From Corynebacterium sp. P3-F1 (GTDB lineage Bacteria; Actinomycetota; Actinomycetes; Mycobacteriales; Mycobacteriaceae), in the NCBI RefSeq assembly GCF_030503635.1, contig NZ_CP129965.1, forward strand, positions 186,001-250,000: a stretch of DNA of 64,000 nt. The letters run 5' to 3'. Position 1 is the stretch's first letter. Each line of letters begins with the position of its first letter. Below, one piece after another: positions 35,632-43,655 of this stretch. The position numbers and the translations under genes were made by a program. Below the pieces are notes generated by a model that saw nothing but the letters and a program-made list of their open reading frames with translations, was not told the origin of the DNA and did not search any database.

Positions 35632-35637
35632 ATCATA
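35632..35637 (-). promoter_or_regulatory. -10 TATGAT, candidate corA promoter
   Basis: TATGAT on the minus strand, about 95 bases before the corA ATG, within GCGTATGATCT, the same 11-mer as found before ndh. The leader would be about 90 bases long. Confidence 0.4.
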
Positions 35638-35719
35638 CGCCCAGAGCGTCCGGATCGCGGTACTGAAAAATTCGGGCCACGACGGTTAGCCATGGCTAGG
35701 CCGGTGGGCGAACGAGAAG

Positions 35720-35755
35720 ATCCGGCTGCGGCCCCGCGTGGGGCTGCAGCCGGAT
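35720..35755 (-). terminator. Terminator of ndh
   Basis: A 16-bp stem (35720-35735 with 35740-35755, one G-U pair) closes a GCGT loop. It lies 32 bases after the ndh stop; only a weak T tract (CTTCTCGTT) follows. Confidence 0.65.
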
Positions 35756-35786
35756 GTGTCAGCTCATTCCGTAAAGGAGAGATGAC

Positions 35787-37187
35787 CTAGTTTTCGCCGT
35801 TGGTGTCGCGCAGCTCGACATAGTTGTCGGCATTGTCGCCGGACTCCTTAGCCAGGTTGAGCAGCCCGGTGCGGGCGTGCATCTGCTGGATCGTAGTCGG
35901 AAGGTTGTAGCGCTTTGGGGTAAGTGCGTTGAGCGTCCAGGTGAACATGGACACCACCCGGTTGCGCTTGGACACCAGGAAGGACACGTGGACGAGCAGC
36001 CACATGATCCAGCCGAGGAAGCCGGCGATTTCCACCTTGCCCATCTTTACCACGGCGTGGAAGCGGGAAACAATGGCCATGGAGCCCTTGTCGAAGTACT
36101 CGAACGGCTCCCGTTGGTCCGGTTCCTGCTCGTTCTCGACACCGGCCTTGATCGCCTTTGCGGCGTACTCGCCGGACTGGATGGCAACCTGAGCCAGTCC
36201 CGGCAGTTTGTCCAGGTTCATCATGTCGCCCACGACAAAGACGTTGCGGTGATCGCCGACGGACAGGTCCTTGTTCACCGGGACCTTGCCGGCGCGGTCA
36301 ACTTCAAGACCCGCCTGATCGGCAACCATCTTGCCCAGCGGGGAAGCGGCAACGCCGGCGGACCAGATCTTGGTGTAGGAGTTGATGGTGGTCTCTTCCT
36401 CGGTCTTCATATCCTTGTAGGTCACCGAGGTCTCGTCGATATTGGTCACCATCGCGTTCAGGCGCACGGTGACGCCGATGCGCTCCAGCTCGCGCTGTGC
36501 TTTGCGTCCGAGGCGCTTGCCAAACGGCGGCAGTACCTGCGGAGCGCCGTCCAGAAGAATGATCTTGGCGCTGGACGGGCGGAAGTTGGAGTACTCGTCG
36601 CGGAAGCTGCGGTGCGCCATCTCGGCGATCTGGCCGGCGAGCTCCACACCGGTCGGGCCCGCGCCGACGATGACGAAGGTGAGCAGACGCTCCCGCTCTT
36701 CAGGATCTTCGGCGACCTCGGCGCGTTCGAATGCGGTGACGAGGCGGGCGCGGATCTCGAGGGCGTTGTCCAACGTCTTCAGACCCGGTGCGAACTCGGC
36801 GAAGTGGTCGTTACCGAAGTAAGACTGTCCGGCACCTGCGGCGACGATAAGAGAGTCGTACTCATAGGTGCGGGTGAACTGGCCTTCGTCGAAGGTGACC
36901 GTGTTGTCGTCCAGGTTGATGTCGGTGACGTCTCCGCGGACGATGTCGGTGTTCTTCTGCTTACCCAGGATCTGGCGGGTCGACGTAGCAATCTCACCGG
37001 TGGACAGGAGGCCGGTAGCAACCTGGTAGAGCAGCGGCGGGAAGAGGTGGAAGTTGGTGCGGCTAATCAACGTGACATCCACGTCGGCTCCGTCTAGCTC
37101 GCGAGCGGCGAAAAGCCCGCCGAAGCCGGAACCGATAATGACAACGTGGTGGCGGTTTCCTGCGGGGCGGTAAGGCTTATCGGACAT
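35787..37187 (-). CDS. ndh: Type II NADH dehydrogenase
   Basis: 466 aa non-proton-pumping NADH:menaquinone oxidoreductase. FAD-binding VVIIGSGFGGLFAARELDG near the N-terminus, NADH-binding VIVGAGPTGVELAGQIAEMA near 175, VGDMMNLDKLPGLAQVAIQSG near 310. The C-terminal amphipathic/hydrophobic segment LGWIMWLLVHVSFLVSKRNR attaches it to the membrane. AAGGAG precedes the ATG. This is the main NADH entry point to respiration in corynebacteria, which lack complex I. Confidence 0.95.
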   Translation of the reverse strand: MSDKPYRPAGNRHHVVIIGSGFGGLFAARELDGADVDVTLISRTNFHLFPPLLYQVATGLLSTGEIATSTRQILGKQKNTDIVRGDVTDINLDDNTVTFDEGQFTRTYEYDSLIVAAGAGQSYFGNDHFAEFAPGLKTLDNALEIRARLVTAFERAEVAEDPEERERLLTFVIVGAGPTGVELAGQIAEMAHRSFRDEYSNFRPSSAKIILLDGAPQVLPPFGKRLGRKAQRELERIGVTVRLNAMVTNIDETSVTYKDMKTEEETTINSYTKIWSAGVAASPLGKMVADQAGLEVDRAGKVPVNKDLSVGDHRNVFVVGDMMNLDKLPGLAQVAIQSGEYAAKAIKAGVENEQEPDQREPFEYFDKGSMAIVSRFHAVVKMGKVEIAGFLGWIMWLLVHVSFLVSKRNRVVSMFTWTLNALTPKRYNLPTTIQQMHARTGLLNLAKESGDNADNYVELRDTNGEN

Positions 37188-37231
37188 TAAAGTTAACTCC
37201 TTGTAGCAATTGCATGCTTATCCGCCAAGAG

Positions 37232-37237
37232 ATCATA
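37232..37237 (-). promoter_or_regulatory. -10 TATGAT, candidate ndh promoter
   Basis: TATGAT on the minus strand, 44 bases upstream of the ndh ATG, within GCGTATGATCT. No good -35. Confidence 0.4.
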
Positions 37238-37293
37238 CGCGCGTTTGCATACTCCGCGCGTCGTGGCTCCCAAGAGGCGGGTTTCCGTCGGTC

Positions 37294-37299
37294 TATCCT
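37294..37299 (+). promoter_or_regulatory. -10 TATCCT of a leaderless transcript
   Basis: TATCCT ends 7 bases before GTG 37307; no ribosome binding site. Confidence 0.5.
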
Positions 37300-37306
37300 A
37301 GACGGC

Positions 37307-38623
37307 GTGTCTGACACTCCCGCGATCCCCATGCACTTAGCGACGGTTGATGCCGATCAGTGGCCAAGTGTTGCGGCGTTGCCCACCGGACGAATGCTGG
37401 GGTTGCGCGCGCGGTGTGCGGAGGCCCAGTTCGCTGGAGCCTGCGCGCGGGCTGAGCTTGAAGTGGATCCTGATTCCGATCCGGATCTCGTCGTCGATCA
37501 GGCGGAGTTGTTCGATCGCATTGCTGTCAACGGCTGGATCGGTCTTGCCGAGGGGTACATGGCGGGAGAGTGGCGCACACAGACCCCGGCGGATCTCGTC
37601 CGCGTTATTCAGCGTCTCATCGCAGTCGGTTACAACCCGAGAACCCGCTTGAATGGATCCGCACGGTACAGCGGGGGCGTGGTGTCTCCGGAGCTCGTGG
37701 GTAAGTTCGCCGGAGACGGAATGAGCGCTTTCGCCGGGCATTTCGCCACGGGAGTGCCCACTATGGAGCGCATCAGCGTGCCTTCGCATTCGCCGAGAGC
37801 GGGGAAAGGCAAGGAACCGAAGACATATTTCGTTTCAGAAACGAATTTCGGCGCGCCACTTGAAACGGAGAAGCTCGATCTCGGCGACGCCCAGGCCCGC
37901 AGCGTCAACATGCTTCTCGATGCCGCCGCAGTACGCCCCGGCTCGCACCTCGTCGAGCTTCCGTCATCGGGTGGAGCCGTTGCCATCGGTGCCGCCGCCC
38001 GACGTGCAACTGTCGATTCCGTGGTGACCGACCCTGGGATTGTTCGTTCCCTTCGCGAATGTCTCACATTAGGCGGGGCAGAGGATGCGGTTCACATCAG
38101 CGTCGTCGATATGCTCCCGGGCGGCGTGAATAGGCGCAAAGCGCGTTACGACGCGGTGGTGTCCGCCGAGCACCTCGAGACCATGCCCGCCGACGTGCAG
38201 GCGCGTTATTTCGCACTTATCGACGGCCTCTTGGCCCGTTCTGGGCGCGCTGCTTGTCAGACGGTGGTGTCGACGGGGAAAATGACCCCGCCAGCGGAAT
38301 CAGCTCTTGAATCGCTGCGCGCCTATATTTGGCCAGGACTCAATTTCCAGACCGTGGAGCAGATCCGCAAGACCGTGGACACACGAAGTGGGCTCCGGAT
38401 CATTGCGGAAACTCACGCACCCGCGCATCTCGAGCTATCGCTCAATCACCAGCGAACCGTGTTCCAAAGCCAGCTGCGCGAAGCTGCGGCGGACGGGTTC
38501 GATGCCGTGTACCGCCGTCTCTGGATGTGGCAACTCGCGCTGCGCGAGGCGCTGGCGCGTGAGGGGATGCTCGATCTCGCTCAATTGACGCTCACTCACA
38601 GGCACCGCCGAGGCGTGCGATAG
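37307..38623 (+). CDS. ufaA: Cyclopropane-fatty-acid-synthase-like protein with degenerate SAM site
   Basis: 438 aa from GTG 37307 (7 bases after TATCCT). The fold follows CFA synthases / UfaA: GWIGLAEGYMAGEWRTQTPADL near the N-terminus, then a methyltransferase domain and a C-terminal HLELSLNHQRTVFQSQLREAA-YRRLWMWQLALREALAREG segment. Position next to ndh matches Cg1657 (UfaA). The SAM glycine loop, normally VLDIGCGWG, reads LVELPSSGGAVAIGAAA, and the usual YVFPGG-type motif reads YIWPGL. The protein may therefore be catalytically altered or inactive. Gene symbol given by position and similarity. Confidence 0.75.
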   Translation: MSDTPAIPMHLATVDADQWPSVAALPTGRMLGLRARCAEAQFAGACARAELEVDPDSDPDLVVDQAELFDRIAVNGWIGLAEGYMAGEWRTQTPADLVRVIQRLIAVGYNPRTRLNGSARYSGGVVSPELVGKFAGDGMSAFAGHFATGVPTMERISVPSHSPRAGKGKEPKTYFVSETNFGAPLETEKLDLGDAQARSVNMLLDAAAVRPGSHLVELPSSGGAVAIGAAARRATVDSVVTDPGIVRSLRECLTLGGAEDAVHISVVDMLPGGVNRRKARYDAVVSAEHLETMPADVQARYFALIDGLLARSGRAACQTVVSTGKMTPPAESALESLRAYIWPGLNFQTVEQIRKTVDTRSGLRIIAETHAPAHLELSLNHQRTVFQSQLREAAADGFDAVYRRLWMWQLALREALAREGMLDLAQLTLTHRHRRGVR

Positions 38624-38655
38624 GGCGAACGTGGGGGCCGCCCCCTTAACCTTAG

Positions 38656-38756
38656 TTGACATAATGTACATTATCGGACAATTGTAGACAAAAGGAAGCG
38701 CGGGTGTCGCTACCCGCGCTGATGCTCACTGGCCTCGTTTCCCGGTGGCAGGGTCT
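38656..38756 (+). pseudogene. Possible remnant of a PadR-type regulator with promoter and operator
   Basis: TTGACA (38656-38661) overlaps the 14-base palindrome ATAATGTACATTAT (38661-38674). AAAAGGA then precedes GTG 38704, which opens VSLPALMLTGLVSRWQG before running antisense into yceI. SLPALxLTxL resembles the start of PadR-family proteins, and PadR operators typically carry ATGT/ACAT dyads. Only about 14 codons remain, so this is a tentative reading. Confidence 0.3.
38697..38720 (-). terminator. Terminator of yceI
   Basis: AGCGCGGGT (38697-38705) and ACCCGCGCT (38712-38720) form a 9-bp stem with 6-base loop; the minus strand continues TCCTTTTG. Confidence 0.6.
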
Positions 38757-39452
38757 CTATTCTTTCTCCAGCCGCAGCCGGATATTCAGCTCGCCGTCTT
38801 CCGCGATCTTCGCGGCAACGAATTCCGGTGTCTCCACTTTGTAATCGCTCCGCTTGATGGGAACGTCGGCGTGCACGACGACGGTGTCGCCAGTCCGCAA
38901 TGCGTTGAACTCCTGCGTGATCTGGTTTGTCTCACCGTGGATGGTCAGATCTCCCGTCAGTGTCACCGCGCCTACGGTGCCGTCCTCTGGGAGCTGAGAG
39001 ACATCAGCCGGCTCAGTCAGGACGAACTTCGCTTCCGGGTACTTTTCTGTGTGGAGGATCTTCCTCCGCACATTTTCGTCACGCACATCCTTATCCGTGA
39101 CGATATTGCTCATGTCGACGGTCACCTCGCCAGCGGTCAACGCCCCGCTCTCAATAGTCATCTTGCCCTCAACGTCTTGCGTCGACCCAGATGTCGTGCG
39201 CTCATCGCCCGGCAGCAACTCGTTGAACGTGAACCCGACAGACGTTCTGTTCTTGTCGGGCTTACCGGACACGACCCACGTACCGTCCACGTCCGTCGTT
39301 GCCGGCTTCGCCCCTTCGGCATCGATACCATCAGTCTTGACCCCCGGGTGCGTGACCAAGGACATGAACAGCGGGACCAACGCCAGCAACGCGAGCAGGA
39401 CAATGACAGCCACGCCGCCGATGACAATGAGTTTCTGGTTCCGCGTCCGCAT
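38757..39452 (-). CDS. YceI-family protein, membrane-anchored
   Basis: 231 aa. N-terminal transmembrane segment (about 8-32, LIVIGGVAVIVLLALLALVPLF), then a YceI lipocalin-like domain: GTWVVS, SVGFTFNELLPG, GKMTIESGALTAGEVTVDMSNI, EKYPEAKFVLT, LTGDLTIHGETNQI, DVPIKRSDYKVETPEF. YceI proteins bind isoprenoids or related lipids in a beta-barrel pocket. GAGGAA precedes the ATG. Extracytoplasmic by topology. Confidence 0.9.
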   Translation of the reverse strand: MRTRNQKLIVIGGVAVIVLLALLALVPLFMSLVTHPGVKTDGIDAEGAKPATTDVDGTWVVSGKPDKNRTSVGFTFNELLPGDERTTSGSTQDVEGKMTIESGALTAGEVTVDMSNIVTDKDVRDENVRRKILHTEKYPEAKFVLTEPADVSQLPEDGTVGAVTLTGDLTIHGETNQITQEFNALRTGDTVVVHADVPIKRSDYKVETPEFVAAKIAEDGELNIRLRLEKE

Positions 39453-39502
39453 GAGTATTCCTCTCTGCCCAGATATCAGCTACCGCATTGAGGCTGCTAA
39501 CT

Positions 39503-39823
39503 TCACTGCAGTCTCTCGAGCTTCTTAGCCATGGTAACCAGCTCATCGCAAAGGGACTGAATCTCATCCCGTTGAGCACCCTCATTCGTAGCTGTGGCGA
39601 TGTCTTCCGCTGCACACCGCAGCTCGAACAATTTGTCTCGGAGTGTGTCTCTCCGCAACTGCCGGGTCTCAGAACCCCTTTCGGGCGTCAGGCGGCGCTG
39701 CTCGTAAGCGCGCTGCTTGCATGAATCACTGCAGTACTTGCGCGGGCGCCCTCGGCCCGGTGTGAGCTGAATTTCCTTGTCGCAAAACTGGCAGGTCGGT
39801 GCTTTTGTCGCGTTTTGGTTCAT
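39503..39823 (-). CDS. Small zinc-finger-like conserved protein
   Basis: 106 aa. An N-terminal CQFCDKEI and YCSDSCKQRAYEQRR pattern gives four cysteines (CxxC...CxxxC) followed by a basic stretch, like small zinc ribbons of the actinobacterial CGNR/FmdB-like type with RxYCSxxCRQRAYR. The rest (40-106) is a charged helix, probably a coiled coil. Likely DNA- or RNA-binding, but this is inferred. Divergent from rbpA, sharing a repeat-rich spacer. Confidence 0.7.
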   Translation of the reverse strand: MNQNATKAPTCQFCDKEIQLTPGRGRPRKYCSDSCKQRAYEQRRLTPERGSETRQLRRDTLRDKLFELRCAAEDIATATNEGAQRDEIQSLCDELVTMAKKLERLQ

Positions 39824-39861
39824 GATCGCGGTTCATCTTAGAGTGCAGCTTCGGGCTTTGT

Positions 39862-39940
39862 GCGTGACACTGTGGGTGGCCCTGCGCGTGACACTGTGTA
39901 CCTCACCGTGTACGACACGTGTACGACGACACCGTACGGA
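39862..39940. repeat. Direct and inverted repeats in the rbpA upstream spacer
   Basis: GCGTGACACTGTG occurs at 39862-39874 and 39886-39898, 24 bases apart. GTGTACGACAC and GTGTACGACGACAC follow, then palindrome CCGTACGG (39933-39940). The spacing suggests an operator array between the divergent genes. Confidence 0.5.
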
Positions 39941-39963
39941 ACAATCCACGCAGTCGGCGCGTT
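39938..39963 (+). promoter_or_regulatory. Sigma-H/sigma-R type promoter of rbpA
   Basis: GGAAC (39938-39942), 18-base spacer, GTT (39961-39963). This equals the GGAAT-N18-GTT layout known for Streptomyces sigma-R and corynebacterial sigma-H promoters, whose regulons include rbpA in Streptomyces. Confidence 0.55.
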
Positions 39964-39978
39964 ATTGAAGGTGGCCGT

Positions 39979-39984
39979 TATACT
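39979..39984 (+). promoter_or_regulatory. -10 TATACT, candidate housekeeping promoter of rbpA
   Basis: TATACT 45 bases before the rbpA ATG; no clear -35 at 17 bases upstream. Confidence 0.4.
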
Positions 39985-40029
39985 TTAGGCTCGCGACTGA
40001 AATGTTTTCGATGAAGGGATAGGTGCAGC

Positions 40030-40413
40030 ATGGCTGATCGGGTGCTACGTGGAAGCCGCATGGGGGCAGTGAGCTACGAGACGGATCGTGACCACGACCT
40101 AGCCCCGCGCAGGATGGCGAAGTACCGCACCCCGAACGGTGAGGTCTACGAGATCCCGTTCGCCGACGACGCTGAAATCCCCGAAGAGTGGCCGTGCAAG
40201 AACGGCCAGGTGGGAACCCTGATTGAGGGTGAAGGCGTGGAATCCAAACCGGTCAAGCCCCCGCGTACCCACTGGGACATGCTACGCGAGCGCCGTAGCC
40301 TCGAGGAGTTGGACGAGCTTCTGGAGGAGCGCCTCGAGCAGCTCCGCAAGCGTCGCCGCACCGCCGCACGCATTGCCAAAGAGCAGAAAGAAGCGCAGGA
40401 GAACGGGAGCTAG
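40030..40413 (+). CDS. rbpA: RNA polymerase-binding protein RbpA
   Basis: 127 aa. MADRVLRGSRMGAVSYETDRDHDLAPR is the N-terminal tail and basic linker, KYRTPNGEVYEIPFADDAEIPEEWPC the RbpA core, and THWDMLRERRSLEELDELLEERLEQLR the sigma-interacting C-terminal domain. RbpA binds group 1 and 2 sigma factors and stabilises the open complex in actinobacteria. GAAGGGATAGG precedes the ATG. The upstream region offers a stress-type and a housekeeping-type promoter. Confidence 0.95.
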   Translation: MADRVLRGSRMGAVSYETDRDHDLAPRRMAKYRTPNGEVYEIPFADDAEIPEEWPCKNGQVGTLIEGEGVESKPVKPPRTHWDMLRERRSLEELDELLEERLEQLRKRRRTAARIAKEQKEAQENGS

Positions 40414-40425
40414 TTTCCCGTTTTT
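40402..40425 (+). terminator. Terminator overlapping the rbpA stop
   Basis: AACGGGA (40402-40408) pairs with TCCCGTT (40416-40422), 7-base loop containing the TAG, then TTT. Confidence 0.55.
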
Positions 40426-40478
40426 CAGCGGTTCGCCCGTCTTGATTACGGCGCCGCGCAGTCAAGCGAAAAGCCGGC

Positions 40479-40511
40479 AGGAGTTTCCCTGCCGGCTTTT
40501 TGATGCTCTAC
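40479..40511. terminator. Strong bidirectional terminator between rbpA and ppm1
   Basis: GCCGGCAGG (40483-40491) and CCTGCCGGC (40498-40506), 6-base loop, with AAAA before and TTTTT after; usable by both converging genes. Confidence 0.85.
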
Positions 40512-40547
40512 TCTCCTAGCGCGCAGGCGCCGAGCCCGCTGTAGCTG

Positions 40548-41465
40548 CTAATGGCGGTTGTTCAGGAAACGCTGGACTTCGTACTTGGCCAGCTTTGCGC
40601 CTTCCTCAGCCAAGTCACCAGCTACGCCGACTGCGTGGGTGACCTTGCCCGGGATCTTGTTCACGCCAAGCTCGTCCAACTGGTAGCGGCCAAGACGCGC
40701 GAGCTCGCCGGCTATTTCGGACACCTGAGTGGAGCGGCGCTTCCAACCCCACTTGGTCACCTCGGCCAAGGATTCGCCGGCGAAGCTGGCATCCAACTTG
40801 GATTCACCGAGCTCGCGGTCGACGAAGGTGATGGGAACCTCGCGCACGTCGAAGCCCTCCTGCACGGCGCGATCAGCCAAGTCGACCTGGAAGATGTAGC
40901 CCTTGCGCGACAGGTCCTCCAGATCGATGGATTCGAGGACCTCGCGGCGGAATGCGCGGTACCCAGCGGTCATGTCGGCCACATCGTCGCCGAGAGCAAC
41001 CGAGATGTACAGGTTGCCCAGCTTCGACAGCAGGTAGCGGTTCTTCGGCCAGTTCACGGCCTCGCCGCCGTCGACGTAGCGGGAGCCGATGACGAGGTCC
41101 GCCCCTTCGTCGATAGCTGAGAGCAGGCGCGGGAGCTGCTCCGGTGCGTGCGAGCCGTCAGCATCCATTTGGCAGAGCACGGCGTAATCGCGCTCCAGAC
41201 CCCAGTTGAAGCCCGCGGTGTACGCGCCGAGCAGGCCGGTCTTCTCTTCGCGGTGGACAACGTTGATGTGGCTGTCTTCTGCGGCCAGTTCATCAGCCTT
41301 ATCCCCGGTGCCGTCCGGTGAATTATCGTCGACCACCAGAATGTCCACGTCTGGGTTCGACTCCCGCACACGAGCGACGATCAGGGGAAGGTTCTCCACC
41401 TCGTTGTATGTCGGGATGATGACCAAAGTTGAAGCGGTCGCCTTCTCTGTCTCAGTGTCAGCCAC
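40548..41465 (-). CDS. ppm1: Polyprenol monophosphomannose synthase
   Basis: 305 aa from GTG 41465 with AAGGAGA upstream; earlier in-frame codons overlap lnt and are discarded. GT-A/GT2 domain: TLVIIPTYNEVENLPLIVAR, DILVVDDNSPDGTGD, catalytic-metal region CQMDADGSHAPEQL, VIGSRYVDGG. The enzyme transfers mannose from GDP-Man to polyprenyl phosphate, making the donor for lipomannan/LAM and protein O-mannosylation. In mycobacteria it is fused to Lnt (Rv2051c); in corynebacteria the two are separate neighbours, as here. Confidence 0.92.
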   Translation of the reverse strand: MADTETEKATASTLVIIPTYNEVENLPLIVARVRESNPDVDILVVDDNSPDGTGDKADELAAEDSHINVVHREEKTGLLGAYTAGFNWGLERDYAVLCQMDADGSHAPEQLPRLLSAIDEGADLVIGSRYVDGGEAVNWPKNRYLLSKLGNLYISVALGDDVADMTAGYRAFRREVLESIDLEDLSRKGYIFQVDLADRAVQEGFDVREVPITFVDRELGESKLDASFAGESLAEVTKWGWKRRSTQVSEIAGELARLGRYQLDELGVNKIPGKVTHAVGVAGDLAEEGAKLAKYEVQRFLNNRH

Positions 41466-41499
41466 AGTCTCTCCTTTTCGCTCACCCTGTCGGACGTAG

Positions 41500-43122
41500 C
41501 TAATTGTCGTTGTTCTGCCGCCCGGTGCTAAGCGGCTTTGCGTTCCCGTTTGAAGCATACCCCCGTCGCGCACCCACGCCTGCGGCCAGCATGACGCCAG
41601 CTCCGCCGAGCGCGAGAAGCCATTGGACGATCCGGCCGTATCGCACTGCGAATGTCACGGAGTCCCGCAGCGGTAGTTTCTCCACCAGGTACCCGGGTTG
41701 GAAAATCTCTGTGTGCTGGGACACCGTTCCGTCCGGGTGCACAATCGCGGACACTCCAGAGGTAGCCGCCACAACCACTGCCCTGTCCGTTTCCAGCGCC
41801 CGGATCCGGCTCATGGCCAGCTGCTGGTACGTCATGTCGGTGAAACCGAAAGTGGCGTTATTCGTCGGTGTCGTCAGAATCTCGGCTCCGGCCTTGACAG
41901 CGTCCCGGTATGCGGCATCGAAGGCGACCTCGTAGCAGGTGGCTACACCCACGACATGGTCTGCCATGTGCACGGTGCCGTCACCGTCGCCGGGCTTGAA
42001 ATCGCCGGCCATGTCCACGTAGGAGGAGAAAATCCGGAAGAAATCCCGCATGGGCATCCATTCGCCGAACGGCTGGAGGAACCGTTTGTGGTGAATATCG
42101 CCCGCGCCAGTTACCGGATCGAAGACGACAGCTGTGTTGCGGTCCCCCACCTCGTCTTTGGTCAGTGTGCCGACCAAGACGGGCGCGTCGACAGCATGAA
42201 CTGCCGCGGTAATCAGGTCACGCGCTTCCCTGTCGCGGAATGGATTCACGTCAGAAGAGTTCTCCGGCCAGAACACCAGATCCGGTTGCTCCCCGCTCGC
42301 ACCGAGCTCCCTGGTCACGTTGACGTGGTTCACTAGCACGGCGCGGCGTTGAGCGTTGAAGTCCAATCCCATGCGCGGCACGTTGCCCTGCACCGCCGCG
42401 ACGGTCACCTCACCTGTTGTTGGGCCGGAAGAGTTGATGGACAGCCCAGTGAGCACAGCCACGCTCAGCACAACCGCGGAAGTCGCGGCAGCAGGCACGG
42501 CAACCGTCAGGTTCTTCAGCTTCTGGTCGATCAGCACGAGCACCAGCGCGGCCAGCGATGAGCCGAGCAGTACGGTCGCGAACGTGATCAGAGCGGGTCC
42601 GCCCCATGGCGCGAGATTGGCCAGCGGGCCGTTGATTTGGCCCCACGCGAGGCGCACCCAGGAGAAACCGCCAAAGGGGAAAGAAGACAGCAGAAACTCG
42701 ACCGCGGAATAGACAAAGGCGAAAGCAATGAATCCCCACCGCCACCGGGCGACAAGGATGCCGAAGATGCCGGTCAGAATCGACCACAAAGCGAGCGTCA
42801 CTGAGAGTGCGATCCACGGCAATGCACCGACGAATTCACCCACCCACGGCAGGAGTAGCACGTACGCACAGAATCCGTGCGCGAAGCCAAATAGGGCGCC
42901 ACGTTTCGCCGTGGGGAGCCCTACGCTATCAGCGCCCACAGCGGGCCACGGCGCGAGCGCCAAGTAAAACAGCATGATGCCGGCGACACCAGCGGCAGCG
43001 ATGCCGTGCGGCTCGTACGAGAAATAGACCGACACGCCACCGAGTGCGGCGAGAAGGATGCGGGCGATCGTGATGAGTCGCGGGGTGCGCCCCTTCGGGC
43101 GCGACTGAAGCGCTGTCGTCAT
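41500..43122 (-). CDS. lnt: Apolipoprotein N-acyltransferase
   Basis: 540 aa. N-terminal half with about six transmembrane helices, then a nitrilase-type domain with the triad Glu287 (LVFWPENSS), Lys346 (HHKRFLQPFGEW) and Cys396 (GVATCYEVAFD). A last helix lies near 495-520 (ALGGAGVMLAAGVGA). It N-acylates lipoproteins in the cytoplasmic membrane; also called Ppm2 in C. glutamicum. ATG overlaps the fxsA-like gene stop by four bases. The genes fxsA-lnt-ppm1 are probably one transcript. Confidence 0.93.
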   Translation of the reverse strand: MTTALQSRPKGRTPRLITIARILLAALGGVSVYFSYEPHGIAAAGVAGIMLFYLALAPWPAVGADSVGLPTAKRGALFGFAHGFCAYVLLLPWVGEFVGALPWIALSVTLALWSILTGIFGILVARWRWGFIAFAFVYSAVEFLLSSFPFGGFSWVRLAWGQINGPLANLAPWGGPALITFATVLLGSSLAALVLVLIDQKLKNLTVAVPAAATSAVVLSVAVLTGLSINSSGPTTGEVTVAAVQGNVPRMGLDFNAQRRAVLVNHVNVTRELGASGEQPDLVFWPENSSDVNPFRDREARDLITAAVHAVDAPVLVGTLTKDEVGDRNTAVVFDPVTGAGDIHHKRFLQPFGEWMPMRDFFRIFSSYVDMAGDFKPGDGDGTVHMADHVVGVATCYEVAFDAAYRDAVKAGAEILTTPTNNATFGFTDMTYQQLAMSRIRALETDRAVVVAATSGVSAIVHPDGTVSQHTEIFQPGYLVEKLPLRDSVTFAVRYGRIVQWLLALGGAGVMLAAGVGARRGYASNGNAKPLSTGRQNNDN

Positions 43123-43634
43123 TTGTGGGACTCCCCGAAGTCCTCCGGGCGGGCATCGCGGGACCAGTTCTCGATGTCTACGTCACTGGGGTCCGGTTCT
43201 GCATCAATCACAGTGCTGCCGTCGCCGAACGTGCCGTAGGAGGTGCTGCGGCGCTTCATCGGCGATGCGTCGTAGACCTGCACGCCGAAGTCCTCAACGC
43301 GCTTTCGCAGGGAATTCGCCATGGATTTACGCACGAGCTCGCGCGTCGGCCGCAGGAGAAGAATGAGTCCCGTCAGCGACGTGACGTAGCCGGGAATGAT
43401 CGCAAGCGCCCAGCCGGCGGCCACGAGCGCTGTTCCCCCGGCGAATTGACCGACTGTCCCGTTGCCGGATGAGGCACGCTCCAGCTCCGAACGCAGCGCC
43501 GGGGATGCGGCGAGCGCGCCGATGAGCATGAGCGCGAAGATGCCAACGAGAGCCCAGCCGACACCAACGAGCCGGCTCACGCCCCAGAACGCGAGAGCTT
43601 CGATGAGGAAGTAAACGAGAATCGGCATGGGCAC
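43119..43634 (-). CDS. FxsA-family membrane protein
   Basis: 171 aa. FxsA core with three hydrophobic helices: PILVYFLIEALAFWGVSRLVG, ALVGIFALMLIGALAAS, and GGTALVAAGWALAIIPGYVTSLTGLILL, the last carrying the family PG-type loop. E. coli FxsA relieves phage T7 exclusion by F; the native role is unknown. The C-terminal 60 residues are hydrophilic. ATG 43628 is an alternative start. Overlaps lnt by four bases. Confidence 0.88.
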   Translation of the reverse strand: MPMPILVYFLIEALAFWGVSRLVGVGWALVGIFALMLIGALAASPALRSELERASSGNGTVGQFAGGTALVAAGWALAIIPGYVTSLTGLILLLRPTRELVRKSMANSLRKRVEDFGVQVYDASPMKRRSTSYGTFGDGSTVIDAEPDPSDVDIENWSRDARPEDFGESHK

Positions 43635-43655
43635 AGACTACCTGCCGCCTGCTGG

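Noticed and set aside
38704-38844. A 47-codon small protein after GTG 38704
   Set aside because: Beyond about 14 codons it is antisense to yceI; kept only as a regulator remnant.
39862-39940. Short CRISPR-like array upstream of rbpA
   Set aside because: Only two 13-base copies, no regular spacers and no cas genes; better read as operator repeats.
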